DNA of 64,000 nt from Methanothermobacter sp. CaT2 (GCF_000828575.1 NZ_AP011952.1:713065-777064); one strand, 5' to 3'; positions 17,960 to 28,154 are shown, numbered from the stretch's first letter. The notes: generated by a model from the sequence alone, not told the origin. Numbers and translations are program-made.

Positions 17960-19444
17960 TTAATCCTTTGATTCATTAAGGGGCTTTGCAAAGTGCCTTT
18001 CAACATCTGCCCTGTGTATCGAATTCATTGTGCAGAAGGGGACTATGCGACCGTCTGGGAGGGCGTAGTGTATGACGCACCTCCTGACCCTGTCGATGTC
18101 AAAGTTCCATGGGTCCATGAAGTGCATGCATGATATAAGTAGGGTGTTGTAGTGGAACTCACCGAGGGCAGTGTAGGACCTCTCCTTGAATATGGATGTG
18201 AGTATTCTCTTTATATCCACTGATTCCGGGGCCTCTGATTTATCCAGGGTTTTCGGGAGTTCTATTGCTGATCTTGCAATCACCTTTGCCTTTGCAGCTA
18301 TTCCTCCCTCCTCGATTTCATCCTTACCCTTCTCGAGGACCTCAAAGAACCTGTCGACATCGATGAACCTTGTTATTGGAATTATCTTACCGTCCTCTAT
18401 GAATATGTAGGTTGCTGTCCCGCAGTGCTGGTGGCATGTGAAGGTTACCTGGGGTTCTCCCTCAATGGCAGCCACGAAGTCAGATATCGGGCGGACAGAT
18501 GATGCAGGGTAGAAGTCATCCATGGATATCTCTGACCCTGTCTGTTCCTCCACCAGTTTCTGGAAGTCTGGTATCGTTATGCGCTGTTCCTCGACCCTGT
18601 CGGCGGGGGTTCTTCCTGCAAAGGAGACTGGCTGGAAGTTAACGCCCCTTATTATGTCAATGTTGTCAATTGCGAACCTTATGATGTCCCCAACCTGGTT
18701 GTCGTTCAGCCCCCTCACCAGTGTCGGCACAAGGACAATGCCAAGACCAACCTTTCTACAGTTCTCTATTGCCTGCAGTTTTATGGGGAGGAGGTTTTTA
18801 CCTCTGGATGTAATATATGGTTCCTCTGTGACGCCATCGAACTGGAGGTAAACCGTGTTGAGACCTGCCTCCCTGAGTTCAGCTGCAAGTTCAGGTTTAC
18901 GCGCCAGTCTGACACCGTTGGTGGCTATCTGCACATGGGTGAAGCCCTCCTCCCTTGCAAGTTTCACCAGGTCGACTATGTCCTTCCTGACGGTGGGCTC
19001 ACCCCCTGCATACTGAATCGCAGGTGTTGGAACCGGCCTGTTTCTGCGGAGATTTCGCAGCATCTCCCTTATCTCTTCATAGGTTGGTTCATAGAGGTAG
19101 TTGGACACTGCTGCATTGGCAAAACAGATGGGACATTTAAGATTGCATCGATTGGTGACATCAATAAGACCAAGAACAGTGTGGCTTTCATGTTCAGGGC
19201 AGAGCCCACAGTCCAGTGGACATCCCTTCATGGGGTCTGTCTGTGGATTCAGGAGGCCCTCACCTTCCTCATCAAAATCTTCCGCCTTATGGTAGACCTT
19301 GGAATTGCTCCAGTAAACATTTTCAAATTTTCCATGTTCCGGGCATTCCTTCCTTATTAGAACCCTGCCCTCGTCCTCAAAGACCTCTGCATCAACCGGT
19401 CTGAGGCATTCAGGACAGAGGCTCCTAGTTTTCTTTATTACCAC
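17960..19444 (-). CDS. tes: Radical-SAM tetraether lipid synthase-like protein (Tes/MJ0619 family)
   Basis: About 494 aa. Cysteine-rich N-terminus (LCPECLRPVD, KGCPLDCGLCPEHE) precedes the radical-SAM motif CNLKCPICFA, and a further CHQHC segment lies near residue 340. This layout with several cluster motifs is that of the MJ0619 family. MJ0619 was first linked to pterin methylation in methanopterin synthesis, and the family was later shown to join two archaeol tails into tetraethers. The neighbours fit either: mptG downstream, carS divergent. GTG 19444 has AGGTGA five bases upstream and is preferred over GTG 19453. Confidence 0.85.
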   Translation of the reverse strand: MVIKKTRSLCPECLRPVDAEVFEDEGRVLIRKECPEHGKFENVYWSNSKVYHKAEDFDEEGEGLLNPQTDPMKGCPLDCGLCPEHESHTVLGLIDVTNRCNLKCPICFANAAVSNYLYEPTYEEIREMLRNLRRNRPVPTPAIQYAGGEPTVRKDIVDLVKLAREEGFTHVQIATNGVRLARKPELAAELREAGLNTVYLQFDGVTEEPYITSRGKNLLPIKLQAIENCRKVGLGIVLVPTLVRGLNDNQVGDIIRFAIDNIDIIRGVNFQPVSFAGRTPADRVEEQRITIPDFQKLVEEQTGSEISMDDFYPASSVRPISDFVAAIEGEPQVTFTCHQHCGTATYIFIEDGKIIPITRFIDVDRFFEVLEKGKDEIEEGGIAAKAKVIARSAIELPKTLDKSEAPESVDIKRILTSIFKERSYTALGEFHYNTLLISCMHFMDPWNFDIDRVRRCVIHYALPDGRIVPFCTMNSIHRADVERHFAKPLNESKD

Positions 19445-19592
19445 AACAGTCACCTGTTAATCTGGATGTTAAAATGCATTGATCAATTCATCGGCAAATG
19501 TTATATATCTGATCCTTGAAATTATCCATGTATCCTCTTCTTTAAATCTAACCCACTCTCGTGGGGTCTTAAAATCTTTGCGAGGTGTACAG

Positions 19593-20108
19593 TTGAATAC
19601 CGATATTATCAATATTATAGATGTTCTCTATGTAATATACTTTATGTTACCCGCATATATGGCAAATATAAGTGGTCTCGTCTTTGGTGGGGGTAAGCCC
19701 CTTGATATGGGGATAACCCTCGCTGATGGGCGGCGCCTCATAGGTGATGGTGTGACCTGGAGGGGTACCGCTGCTGGTACCTGTGTCGGTTTGGTGGTGG
19801 GAGTAATTCAGGGTCTCCTTTCAGGTTCAATGATGACTGGCGCCATCACAGGGCTTTTTCTCGGATTCGGAGCCCTTATGGGTGATGCTGCAGGCAGTTT
19901 CATCAAAAGAAGGCTTAAGATAGATAGGGGCAGGCCCGCACCAATTCTTGACCAGCTCGATTTCGTCTTCGGAGCCCTGATACTGGTATCCCCCATTGTT
20001 GTGCCACCCATTGATTACATAATCCTCATAATGCTCATTACACTGGTTCTTCATCTCTCAGCCAACATAATCGCCTACCTCCTAGGTATGAAGGACGTCT
20101 GGTACTGA
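19593..20108 (+). CDS. carS: CDP-archaeol synthase CarS
   Basis: About 171 aa integral membrane enzyme that activates 2,3-di-O-geranylgeranylglyceryl phosphate with CTP in archaeal phospholipid synthesis. Five hydrophobic helices; cytidylyltransferase-type loop GKPLDMG...GRRLIGDGVTWRG and the segment GDAAGSFIKRRLKIDRGRPAPILDQLDF, with acidic metal ligands. TTG 19593 is chosen because GAGGTG precedes it by five bases and homologues are about 170 aa; the frame upstream of it looks non-coding. TATA-like TATATATCTG near 19501 and CTTTAAATCT near 19539 lie in the divergent spacer with tes. Confidence 0.92.
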   Translation: MNTDIINIIDVLYVIYFMLPAYMANISGLVFGGGKPLDMGITLADGRRLIGDGVTWRGTAAGTCVGLVVGVIQGLLSGSMMTGAITGLFLGFGALMGDAAGSFIKRRLKIDRGRPAPILDQLDFVFGALILVSPIVVPPIDYIILIMLITLVLHLSANIIAYLLGMKDVWY

Positions 20109-20332
20109 TGGAATGAATAACCGATAAAAATAATGGGTTTCCTGAGAGGGTGCTGAAGGGGCGTCCTGTGATCTTTTCAGGACAGGGAAAAATGCCCATT
20201 TCAGGATTTATTTTTTCTTGAATCATGCGCACAGAAGCAGGGTAAAGAGGACCATGTTTTCAGCCCCCTCCTCAATACACATAAAGCCATCTCACTAATT
20301 TATCTTGACGGTTCCACATGGTCCTCCATGCA

Positions 20333-20998
20333 TCAGGAGAGAAGGGAACTGCTACTCCTTAGGAGCTTGATGGTCATGAAAAACACCTCAGGGGGTGATG
20401 ACCACTCAGGGACCTCATAGACCAGCGTTGGGTACCCTGCAGCTGCCAGGGGCCTTGAGAAGAGCCTTCCTGATGAGCTTCTGTATTTAGTCCTGCCCGA
20501 GACCGGGTAATAGTTGAATCCATCCTCCTTAACCCTTTCAGCGATCTCCACGGATGCCCTGTCCATCTGGGGGGTTGCTACATAGAATCCCTCACCGTAG
20601 CCAGGTTTATGGGCGTGTGCAATTACAACGAGGTCATAGTCTGACCTCTTTATATCTGGGAGGATGTAGGTGGCTGCAAGACCCTCACCGTTGGCTCTTC
20701 CCCTTGAATAATCCTGTGGACTGTCCTCGACGTTGATGCTGTAGATTATAACCTCCACCGGGAGCAGGGCAAATACACGTCCAGCCCACTGGACAGGGGC
20801 TATCGATACCTCTTCCCTTGGATGTATGCCAGTTACAATGGCTATCTTTACACTCTGCTCACCGTAGTGGGCGTAGATGTCCCTCGTCACGTACCCCCTT
20901 GAATCCGAGCCTATGGTTGAATGCTCAGAGAGGTTCAGTACCACGACTGTGGTAACAAGGACCGCCACAATGGCTGCAAGAACAATCCTTAACCTCAT
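20333..20998 (-). CDS. Membrane-anchored zinc carboxypeptidase-like (M14 fold) protein
   Basis: 221 aa. An N-terminal hydrophobic segment (residues 4-22) is a signal anchor. The rest resembles the M14/aspartoacylase fold: GIHPREE gives a zinc-binding HxxE pair (His59, Glu62), IAHAH (His128/His130) may supply the third ligand and LVYEVPEW a possible catalytic Glu. It may trim cell-wall or extracellular peptides (inference). It is alone between carS and mfnF; the 224 bases on its 3' side contain no gene that I can see, only T-rich stretches. A second secreted M14-like gene lies at 38,445. Confidence 0.65.
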   Translation of the reverse strand: MRLRIVLAAIVAVLVTTVVVLNLSEHSTIGSDSRGYVTRDIYAHYGEQSVKIAIVTGIHPREEVSIAPVQWAGRVFALLPVEVIIYSINVEDSPQDYSRGRANGEGLAATYILPDIKRSDYDLVVIAHAHKPGYGEGFYVATPQMDRASVEIAERVKEDGFNYYPVSGRTKYRSSSGRLFSRPLAAAGYPTLVYEVPEWSSPPEVFFMTIKLLRSSSSLLS

Positions 20999-21031
20999 GG
21001 AACCAGCTTCGTCTCAGATTTTAAGTCTTCA

Positions 21032-22060
21032 TCATCCCTGGGCCTGGAGATAGTCCTCCATGAGGAGTGCTGTGCCCACTGCAGGTGCCACCACACACTC
21101 TTCCTCAGTTAAGAATTCATCCATGGTCCTGCACTCCAGTTCAAGGACCTCTGCAGCCCTCTTTGCCAGTATCTTCATCCCGAGACCCGTTGTAACAACC
21201 TCCTCGAGGCCCTCACGTTCTGAAACCTCGGCTATGCCCTCGGCTATCTTGAGGATCTGCTGGTGGTAGATGTACTCTGCAACGTCAAGCACATCACCTG
21301 GACTGAGGAGTTCAAGGTCAGCGCATAGAACCCTGGCTATCCTCAGCATGCACTCCTCCACCGATTTCCCGGCCCCATCGGGTGTGCTGCATGTGTAATC
21401 TGATTCCCTGATGTTACCCAGTACCCTGTGGACGTCTGCGGTGACTGCGAAGAGTTCAGATGAAACCCTGAACCATTTATCCTGGAGGGGCACCCTGTCA
21501 ACTATGGTGGCCACGTTGGTCCGGAGTGTCCCTGTGTATACCAGTTCCCCTGTTGAAAGCCTTTCAAGGTCATTCCTACCCCTTGCAGCCTCGAATCCGT
21601 CCTTTACAGGTATTATATCTGTTGTGGTACTTCCAACATCAACCATTATGCAGTCACTGCTCATTGCAGATGCTATCTGGGATGTTGCAACCCAGTTGGC
21701 TGCCGCTATGTTCATGGGGTCTCCGAGGGCCTCGGATGCATCGACCATCCCTGAGAGACTCACGTATGCAACTGGAACATCGAAGGCCCCCTCCACCCTG
21801 TCAATTATATCGGCAACACCGGCAGCCTTGCTGGGGTATGCGTCCACCAGTTCAGCTGTCATGCATACACCCACACCCTCAAGTTCATGAAGGTCATCGC
21901 CCACCATCTCGAGGAGTGTCTCTGCAAGTTCGTCCTTTCTGAGCCACATCGGGAGGTACCTGAAATCAACCCTCACCTCCTTCATGTCTCCGTCAGAGCC
22001 AAAGTCTATTATGGCCATGTCGGTGTTTGCTCCTCCAATATCAAATCCCGCAATCTTCAT
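21032..22060 (-). CDS. mfnF: Methanofuran biosynthesis protein MfnF (hydantoinase-like family)
   Basis: 342 aa ASKHA/hydantoinase-like protein: N-terminal FDIGGANTDMAIIDFG nucleotide/phosphate loop, a second motif CIMVDVGSTTTDIIPV and a C-terminal GTALLMEDYL. It matches the MJ1427 family, which condenses 5-(aminomethyl)-3-furanmethanol diphosphate with glutamyl-tyramine to build the methanofuran core; relatives sit in H4MPT-linked C1 clusters of methylotrophs. Directly downstream of mfnD, which makes the glutamyl-tyramine partner, so the context supports the assignment. ATG 22060 follows GGAGATGAAG. Confidence 0.9.
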   Translation of the reverse strand: MKIAGFDIGGANTDMAIIDFGSDGDMKEVRVDFRYLPMWLRKDELAETLLEMVGDDLHELEGVGVCMTAELVDAYPSKAAGVADIIDRVEGAFDVPVAYVSLSGMVDASEALGDPMNIAAANWVATSQIASAMSSDCIMVDVGSTTTDIIPVKDGFEAARGRNDLERLSTGELVYTGTLRTNVATIVDRVPLQDKWFRVSSELFAVTADVHRVLGNIRESDYTCSTPDGAGKSVEECMLRIARVLCADLELLSPGDVLDVAEYIYHQQILKIAEGIAEVSEREGLEEVVTTGLGMKILAKRAAEVLELECRTMDEFLTEEECVVAPAVGTALLMEDYLQAQG

Positions 22061-22133
22061 GAAACTTCATCTCCATAATCCTGAATCAAGTAGAGTAGAT
22101 AGAGAATTATATGCAGCGAATCAACAGTACAGA

Positions 22134-23108
22134 TCAGTATCCCATGAAACCTTCATTGACCTCCACAACCATGCCATCGGTGCCCTTCCTGAAGGATGCT
22201 GTGCCATTGAATTTAACACCAGAAGGGAGTCTTCCAAGGACAGATTCGAGTATGAGGTGGCCAAGGTTCGCCTCCGCAACCCTCCTGAGCCCTATGTATG
22301 GCGTTGTGATCCTGGAGTTTATCTCAACAACGTAGGGCTCATCTGCAAGTATGAGGTCAACACCAACATACCCCCTTAAACCTGGAATGGACTCCACGGC
22401 CCTCCTGGCGACGGTGAATGCATCCTCCCTCATCTCATGATCCACCGGTGCGCTACCACCACTGTATTCCAGTTCACTGCCAGCCATGATGATGTCCTGC
22501 CTGTTGAGGCTCAGGGGGAGTGCCCTCTCACCGTCGGATAGGAGGCTCACACTCACACTCTCACCCTCAATGAAGTCCTGTATGATCAGGTCTCCTGATA
22601 AATCAGGCACATCCCCTGGTTCAATGATCCTTATACCCTGACAGGCGACCCCGTCGGCAGGTTTCACTATGAGCCTTGAAGGGACATCAACGATCTCTTC
22701 AGGTTCATAGGTCCCGATGAGGGGGACCCTTCCATCAAGGGCCCTGTATGTCAGCCTCTTATCTGAACATGTCCTCACGGCATCCCCTGATGAACCAAGG
22801 AGCAGCACCCCTGATTCCTCAATGATGCGGGTGAGCCTGTAGAGCTCCATACCCTCCTCTGCTGCGATGAACATGCATGCATCGAATCCCTCAAGGTTCT
22901 CCTGGAGCCATTCATCCAGATCACCTATGATGGAGGGTCTGAAGCCCGCCCCGATGTCCATATCTGCAAACCTCTCAGAGAGGAGGAACTCAACATCAAA
23001 GTCTCTGAAATCTGCAAGAAGGGCCTCCAGCATTGACCGTCCTTCAAGGAATATTTCAGGGTCGTCTATACCTGAGGCGGTGGCATATTCAAAGATAAGG
23101 AGCTTCAA
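22134..23108 (-). CDS. mfnD: Tyramine--L-glutamate ligase MfnD
   Basis: 324 aa ATP-grasp enzyme that joins L-glutamate to tyramine in methanofuran synthesis. ATP-grasp signatures: [35 protein letters not shown] and the metal-binding segment [28 protein letters not shown]. The start is TTG 23108, forming a TTGA four-base overlap with the wecC stop, so its translation is probably coupled to the preceding nucleotide-sugar genes. mfnF follows after 73 bases. Assignment rests on family knowledge plus the mfnF neighbour. Confidence 0.92.
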   Translation of the reverse strand: MKLLIFEYATASGIDDPEIFLEGRSMLEALLADFRDFDVEFLLSERFADMDIGAGFRPSIIGDLDEWLQENLEGFDACMFIAAEEGMELYRLTRIIEESGVLLLGSSGDAVRTCSDKRLTYRALDGRVPLIGTYEPEEIVDVPSRLIVKPADGVACQGIRIIEPGDVPDLSGDLIIQDFIEGESVSVSLLSDGERALPLSLNRQDIIMAGSELEYSGGSAPVDHEMREDAFTVARRAVESIPGLRGYVGVDLILADEPYVVEINSRITTPYIGLRRVAEANLGHLILESVLGRLPSGVKFNGTASFRKGTDGMVVEVNEGFMGY

Positions 23109-24400
23109 GGACGGCCCACACCCCTGAATGTTATACCCCTGGCCCTGAACCTCTCAGGGTCCATGACGGGCCTGGTGCATATGAATATCCCGCCAGGGAT
23201 CATCTCGGGTGTTATTTCAAGGTACTCTGTGTGGTCTGTCATGAGGACCACGCAATCAGAGTTGAGGGCCTCCTCAAGGGAAACCGGTTCAACACCCATC
23301 CCCCTTATGATTTCAGGGCTGACATGGGGGTCGTTCACCAGGACCCTGGCTCCCTCAGAGAGAAGGGCTGCGACCAGCGGCCTTGTCGGTGTCTCCCTTG
23401 CATCAGCCACATCACCCTTGTAGGCAACCCCGAGAATCCCCACATTTGAACCCTTGAGGGCCTTACCCCGGGATTCAAGGGTTTCCCTCACGATTTCAAG
23501 GACGTGTAGGGGCATGGACTCATTTACCTCCCTGGCCGTCCTTATTAGCCTTGCAGGCACGCCCTTACTCTCCGCCATCTCCACTATGAAGTAGGGGTCT
23601 ATTGAGAGGCAATGGCCGCCGACACCCGGACCCGGTGTGTGTATGTTCACCCGTGGATGGTGGTTTGCTGCCTCGATGGCGTTTATGGCGTCTATGCCAA
23701 GGGCCTCACATATAACCGCAAGCTCATTGGCAAGGGCTATGTTGGTGTCCCTGTAGGTGTTCTCCATCAGTTTAACCATCTCGGCTGTCATGAGGTCATC
23801 CACGACTATTACCTCACCGGATGTCATCCTCCTGTAGAGTTCAGCAGCCCTCCGGGCGCTTTCAGGGTCAGCACCCCCTATTACCCTTGCATTGTTCTGC
23901 ATTTCATGGAGGGTGTTGTTGGGCAGTGCCCTCTCAGGGGTGTAGGCGAGTCCAAAGTCCTCTGAGACCTTAAGACCTGTTTTCTCCAGTATGGGGAGCA
24001 CCACGTTCTGACAGGCCCCCGGGGGTACTGTGCTCTCCACTATCACAAGGTCCCCCTTTTTAAGGCCCCTGGAGATTGTTTCGGCTGCAGATATCACTGC
24101 AGATAGATCTGATGTGTTGTCACTGTTGACCGGTGTTGGCACAACAATTATCATGACCTCTGATTCTGCTGCAGCCCTCTCACCGTCCATGGTGGCCCCC
24201 AGATTACCTGTCCCAACGACCTCGGCCACCAGTTCATCAAGGCCCGGTTCAAGGACGGGTGACCTTCCTATGTTAACCTTCTCCACTGTTTCAGGGTTTA
24301 TGTCAACCCCTGTTACCTTAAAGCCGGCCCTTGCGAATAGTGCCGCTGTTGGAAGACCTATGTGTCCAAGACCAAATACTGCTATCCTCTGATCATCCAT
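23105..24400 (-). CDS. wecC: UDP-N-acetyl-D-mannosamine dehydrogenase
   Basis: 431 aa NAD-dependent dehydrogenase of the UDP-glucose/GDP-mannose family that oxidises UDP-ManNAc to UDP-ManNAc uronate. N-terminal Rossmann loop [19 protein letters not shown], central catalytic-Cys segment [16 protein letters not shown] and C-terminal [16 protein letters not shown]. It starts one base after the wecB stop with GGAGGAAC inside the end of wecB, so both are coupled. The product probably feeds surface glycan or pseudomurein-related synthesis; pseudomurein itself contains N-acetyltalosaminuronic acid, so a link to that sugar is possible but not shown. Confidence 0.94.
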   Translation of the reverse strand: MDDQRIAVFGLGHIGLPTAALFARAGFKVTGVDINPETVEKVNIGRSPVLEPGLDELVAEVVGTGNLGATMDGERAAAESEVMIIVVPTPVNSDNTSDLSAVISAAETISRGLKKGDLVIVESTVPPGACQNVVLPILEKTGLKVSEDFGLAYTPERALPNNTLHEMQNNARVIGGADPESARRAAELYRRMTSGEVIVVDDLMTAEMVKLMENTYRDTNIALANELAVICEALGIDAINAIEAANHHPRVNIHTPGPGVGGHCLSIDPYFIVEMAESKGVPARLIRTAREVNESMPLHVLEIVRETLESRGKALKGSNVGILGVAYKGDVADARETPTRPLVAALLSEGARVLVNDPHVSPEIIRGMGVEPVSLEEALNSDCVVLMTDHTEYLEITPEMIPGGIFICTRPVMDPERFRARGITFRGVGRP

Positions 24401-24401
24401 A

Positions 24402-25718
24402 TCAGTTCCTCCTGGACCCTGATTCTATGAGAACATCCAGTCCCCTGAGGTTGAGGTCAGGAGCCGGGAAGAGAATTTCGCCTGCAGAGTAGACCATCCT
24501 CACAGATACGTCCTCCCTCTCAGCCAGGTCCGAGACGGTTATATCCTCCTCAACGTGTATCAGTCTCCTTGATGGTATGGACATAACCTCCTCAGGGGCT
24601 TCCATTCCAAGTTTACCCTCCCTGTGGAGACGGAGGGTTTCTTCAATTATCCTCTCTGAGGCATGACCATCCCCGTAGGGGTTCTCTGCCTCCATCATCC
24701 TCCTCCTGAAATCGGGGTCCTCGAGGAGCCTCCTCGCCGTCCCGGTTATCATCTCCCTGTCGGCGCCCACAAGGATATTGCCCCCCGCCTCAACTGTCTC
24801 GGGGCGTTCTGTGTTGTACCTGAGGGTCAGGCAGGGTACGTTGAAGGTTATTGCCTCCTCCTGGAGTCCCCCTGAATCTGTGAGTACCATGAATGAATTT
24901 GAAAGAAGAAGAAGGAAGTCAAGGTAGCCCATTGGTTTCATGAGTGTGACGTGGGCCGCATCCTGGAGCATGGTGTAGAGTCCAAATCTTTCAAGGTTCT
25001 TCCTGGTTCTTGGATGGACCGGGAAGACTATCCTGAATTCCTCAAGTTCAAGTATGGCGTCTATTATCGATCTGAGCCTCTCGGGGTTGTCCACGTTCTC
25101 TGCCCGGTGAAGCGTCAGGGCGACAATTCTGTCATCCTCTGAGAACTCTGAGAGGATGTCCGATTTCCTTGATGCTATCTCAATATTCCTGAGGCAGGCG
25201 TCCACCACAGTGTTTCCTGTGACAAGGATCATCTCTGGATCCACGCCCTCCATGAGGAGGTTGATGGCTGACTCCTCTGTTGGGACGTAGTAGAGTTTTG
25301 AGCAGACATCTGCAACCATCCTGTTTATCTCCTCGGGCATGGTCCTGTCAAAGGACCTCAAACCGGCCTCGACATGTCCAACCGGTATGTGGAGTTTGAC
25401 CGCTGCCAGTGCCCCTGCAAGGACGGCATTGGTATCCCCCTGGACCATTACAATATCCGGTTCCTCCCTTAAGAGCACTTCCTCCAGACCCCTGAGCATC
25501 TCGGCGGTCATGGCCCCGTGACTCCCTGAGCCCACACCTATGTTGTGGTGGGGTGCCGGGAGTTCAAGGTCAATGAAGAACTGATCAGACATCTCATGGT
25601 CATAGTGCTGACCGGTGTGTATCAGTGCAAATTCCATGCCACGCTTCCTTATCTCATCTATAACAGGAGCCATCTTGATTATCTCTGGCCTTGTCCCTAA
25701 AATAATCGCAATCTTCAT
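24402..25718 (-). CDS. wecB: UDP-N-acetylglucosamine 2-epimerase with C-terminal extension
   Basis: About 438 aa. The catalytic part, residues 1 to about 370, has [39 protein letters not shown] and [11 protein letters not shown], and interconverts UDP-GlcNAc and UDP-ManNAc. Known enzymes end near 365-385 aa; this one carries about 65 extra residues ([19 protein letters not shown]...[11 protein letters not shown]) resembling a small beta/LysM-like module, function unknown. ATG 25718 follows GTGGTTAAC and is preferred over GTG 25727. It leads wecC and mfnD. Confidence 0.92.
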   Translation of the reverse strand: MKIAIILGTRPEIIKMAPVIDEIRKRGMEFALIHTGQHYDHEMSDQFFIDLELPAPHHNIGVGSGSHGAMTAEMLRGLEEVLLREEPDIVMVQGDTNAVLAGALAAVKLHIPVGHVEAGLRSFDRTMPEEINRMVADVCSKLYYVPTEESAINLLMEGVDPEMILVTGNTVVDACLRNIEIASRKSDILSEFSEDDRIVALTLHRAENVDNPERLRSIIDAILELEEFRIVFPVHPRTRKNLERFGLYTMLQDAAHVTLMKPMGYLDFLLLLSNSFMVLTDSGGLQEEAITFNVPCLTLRYNTERPETVEAGGNILVGADREMITGTARRLLEDPDFRRRMMEAENPYGDGHASERIIEETLRLHREGKLGMEAPEEVMSIPSRRLIHVEEDITVSDLAEREDVSVRMVYSAGEILFPAPDLNLRGLDVLIESGSRRN

Positions 25719-25738
25719 GTTAACCACTTAAAAGAGTC

Positions 25739-27085
25739 TCATTTATGATTCCTTCTTCGCTGAGCCCTGTATTCGGTTATTACCTTGAGGAGCTCCTCTT
25801 CTTCTTTCTTCTTCCTTTTTTCATTTAATCTGTGTTTCCATTTTTTTATTTCTCTATTTAAATCTTGAGTTTTAACTGACCCGAAATCATCATGTACCCT
25901 TATATGGAGTGATCTGACCGGTATAACGGGCACCTCCGCCCCCTCAAATACCTCAAGGGCCTGGTGGGACATCTTATCCTCAGTTATTATTGCCCTTGGC
26001 CCCAGATCCAGGAGTATTCTTGCGGTCTGTGAACCACCTCCTTCCGAGCTCCTGAGAAGCAGCACGTCTCCAGTCTTTATTTTCCATCTGGAGCAGGCCC
26101 TCCGTATTCCATCCCTTGTGAAGGTTTCTATGATCTTGATGGGTGTGGTGTCGCCGGAGGACTCCATGTCCCTTATCTGGAGGAGGGAGTCAAGGTCCCT
26201 TTCAAGTGCCTCCCTGCGGGATTTTTCATCTGCGTATTTCCTCTGAAGCTTCTCTATAACCTTTAATTTGTGTGAAAGTTCTCTGTTTAAAAGCAGATCC
26301 TTTGAATACTCATACTGGATCCTTTCAAGTTTTTTCTCGAGCCTTGACTTCTCATCCTCCAGCTCCCTTATCTTCTCCAGGAGGGACTTCTTCTCTCTCT
26401 TCAACCTTTCAATGGTTGATCCCTGGTTTCTTAGCCTTGACCGCTGGGCCCTGATGGTCCTCCTGAGCTTCTCAACATCATATTCGTCGCCATGAGACTC
26501 CTTTTCTGAAATTTCCATGGCTTCAGATTCTTCTTCACCCTTCACTGCCCTTATTGCCTCTGCGATGGGTTTTCCCATTATCACAAGGCCCTTGACCCTC
26601 AGGGTATCAGAGGGGCTCATACCGGTTTCGCTGGTCTTTCTTTCTATCTGTTTCAGCTTCATCTCATAATGCCTGTAGGCCTTCACGGCAGCTGCCAGGG
26701 CGTCCCTTTCATGTGAGTTTTCAGGTGTGAAATCTGTTTCCCTCAGAAAATCCGATACCAGTTCATTCTTGAAGGATATGGTCATGACCCTTTCAGGTGT
26801 GTAGAGCCTTGCATTGAGCATTGAAGCTATCCTTTTCACTGCGCTGGGGGCTGGGTGGACGTCCGATGCCACTATAACAGGTTTTCCGTGTTCGATTATC
26901 CTTTCAATTATATCGGACCTTGCCGCCTCCTTCATGCTTCCAAGGTGGAGGAGTCTTCCCTCAAGGTCAACCAGGGCAAGGCCGACTGTGTGACCCGGGT
27001 CAATACCGGCTATCGTGAGGGGCTTTATCTCCACCCCTGACTTTTTCCTCTTATGCAGATTATGATCCTCCAGAACTGTATCCAT
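25739..27085 (-). CDS. DUF460 protein: RNase H-like domain plus long coiled coil
   Basis: About 448 aa archaeal protein (COG2433/DUF460). Residues about 20-165 form an RNase H-like fold beginning IAGIDPGHTVGLALVDLEG with conserved Asp; a long charged coiled coil follows (about 190-310, LRRTIRAQRSRLRNQG..., ELEDEKSRLEKKLER), and a C-terminal domain contains DVLLLRSSEGGGSQTA. The function is not established; nuclease or RNA-related roles have been proposed from the fold. The frame runs on to 27244, but that part looks non-coding. ATG 27085 lacks a ribosome site; GTG 27034 is possible. Confidence 0.82.
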   Translation of the reverse strand: MDTVLEDHNLHKRKKSGVEIKPLTIAGIDPGHTVGLALVDLEGRLLHLGSMKEAARSDIIERIIEHGKPVIVASDVHPAPSAVKRIASMLNARLYTPERVMTISFKNELVSDFLRETDFTPENSHERDALAAAVKAYRHYEMKLKQIERKTSETGMSPSDTLRVKGLVIMGKPIAEAIRAVKGEEESEAMEISEKESHGDEYDVEKLRRTIRAQRSRLRNQGSTIERLKREKKSLLEKIRELEDEKSRLEKKLERIQYEYSKDLLLNRELSHKLKVIEKLQRKYADEKSRREALERDLDSLLQIRDMESSGDTTPIKIIETFTRDGIRRACSRWKIKTGDVLLLRSSEGGGSQTARILLDLGPRAIITEDKMSHQALEVFEGAEVPVIPVRSLHIRVHDDFGSVKTQDLNREIKKWKHRLNEKRKKKEEEELLKVITEYRAQRRRNHK

Positions 27086-27323
27086 CAGTGTAACTGTATA
27101 TTTATAATTACTTACAGTTTTTGATGAATTCAGGGTATGCCTTGGATGACACCGGTTCAACGAGCTACTCCACTGGCACCTCATGGGGATGCTGACCACT
27201 CCGGCTGATGACACGGATGTAACGGAGCCACAGGGACGAAACACACCGGATGATAGAGCAAGAACACCCTGGATCCAGAGAATATGTGGCCAAAGTGGCA
27301 GACCGGTGATGGCTGCTTCTTAA
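27086..27323. other. 238-base spacer without a gene
   Basis: The part next to the DUF460 gene has a TATA-like TAATTATAAATATAC reading leftward at 27096-27110. The remainder, 27120-27323, is unusually G+C-rich for a spacer and is open only in short frames. I recognise no RNA family or protein remnant with confidence. Confidence 0.5.
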
Positions 27324-28154
27324 TCAGTCAGTCAGCTCATGTTCCTGCAGATCCCTCAGGTGATCACTCATAGCTCTCCTTACCAGGCTCATCTCCCGGT
27401 ACAACCGGAATTCCTCTTCAAGCAGGGATATGAACCGTTTAAACGCATATTCATCATGCCTGAGTTTTATCTTAACCCCATATTTGAGATCCATGAGGAT
27501 GAGGTTCTCGGGGGGCATGGGCTCCAGAAACACCCTCCGGTCAGTATCCAGGAGCCCGGCCATGTCATCAGGAGCAAGCTCCCCTTCAGATACCATTAAG
27601 AGAGCCCTGACCATCTTACGAACCATCTGCCAGAGGAAACTCTCACCGTAGACATCGATGATGATGGAATCACCGACCTCGGATATCCTGACATCATTTA
27701 TCCTTCTCACGGGGTCCCTGTCTCTCCTCCTTGAGAAGTTGCTGAAGTCATGGGTCCCCCTGAAGTGGGCTGCTGCCTCGGCCATTGAATCTGTATCCAT
27801 GGACTCCTCCCGGTGCAGTATGTACCTGTAGTGCCTCTCCAGAGGGTATCTTACCTTGAAGGGGTACATGACCGATGCCCACGCGAGAACCCGTATATCC
27901 CGGGGAAGGAGGTCGTTGATCTGGTTCACATGAATATCCTCCTCTGTGAAAAAGCTCACAAAATTTCCAAGTGCATGGACGCCCCTGTCGGTTCTGCCGG
28001 CTATCTGGAATCGTGCCTTTTTTGGATCCTCAATGATACCTGCCCCCTCCAGGGCCTCCAGGAGTTTTCCCTCAACTGTTGGGACGTCTGGCTGTCTCTG
28101 GAATCCGTGATAATTTGTACCTATGTATGCAACCTTCAGAGCTATCTTCCTCAT
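27324..28154 (-). CDS. truA: tRNA pseudouridine synthase A
   Basis: 276 aa. TruA isomerises uridines 38-40 in the anticodon arm of many tRNAs. N-terminal KVAYIGTNYHGFQRQPD, catalytic Asp56 in AGRTDRGVHALGN and the C-terminal WQMVRKMVRALL motif are all present. ATG 28154 follows CAGGTGATCCT. The upstream spacer to the divergent transporter carries its promoter. Length and motifs are normal. Confidence 0.95.
   Translation of the reverse strand: MRKIALKVAYIGTNYHGFQRQPDVPTVEGKLLEALEGAGIIEDPKKARFQIAGRTDRGVHALGNFVSFFTEEDIHVNQINDLLPRDIRVLAWASVMYPFKVRYPLERHYRYILHREESMDTDSMAEAAAHFRGTHDFSNFSRRRDRDPVRRINDVRISEVGDSIIIDVYGESFLWQMVRKMVRALLMVSEGELAPDDMAGLLDTDRRVFLEPMPPENLILMDLKYGVKIKLRHDEYAFKRFISLLEEEFRLYREMSLVRRAMSDHLRDLQEHELTD

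Noticed and set aside
27121-27215. C/D-box small RNA from scattered TGATGA and CTGA motifs
   Set aside because: Motifs are not in the C-D'-C'-D order with the required spacing.
27086-27244. N-terminal extension of the DUF460 gene to 27244
   Set aside because: The added 53 codons have no family similarity and span the TATA-like promoter region.
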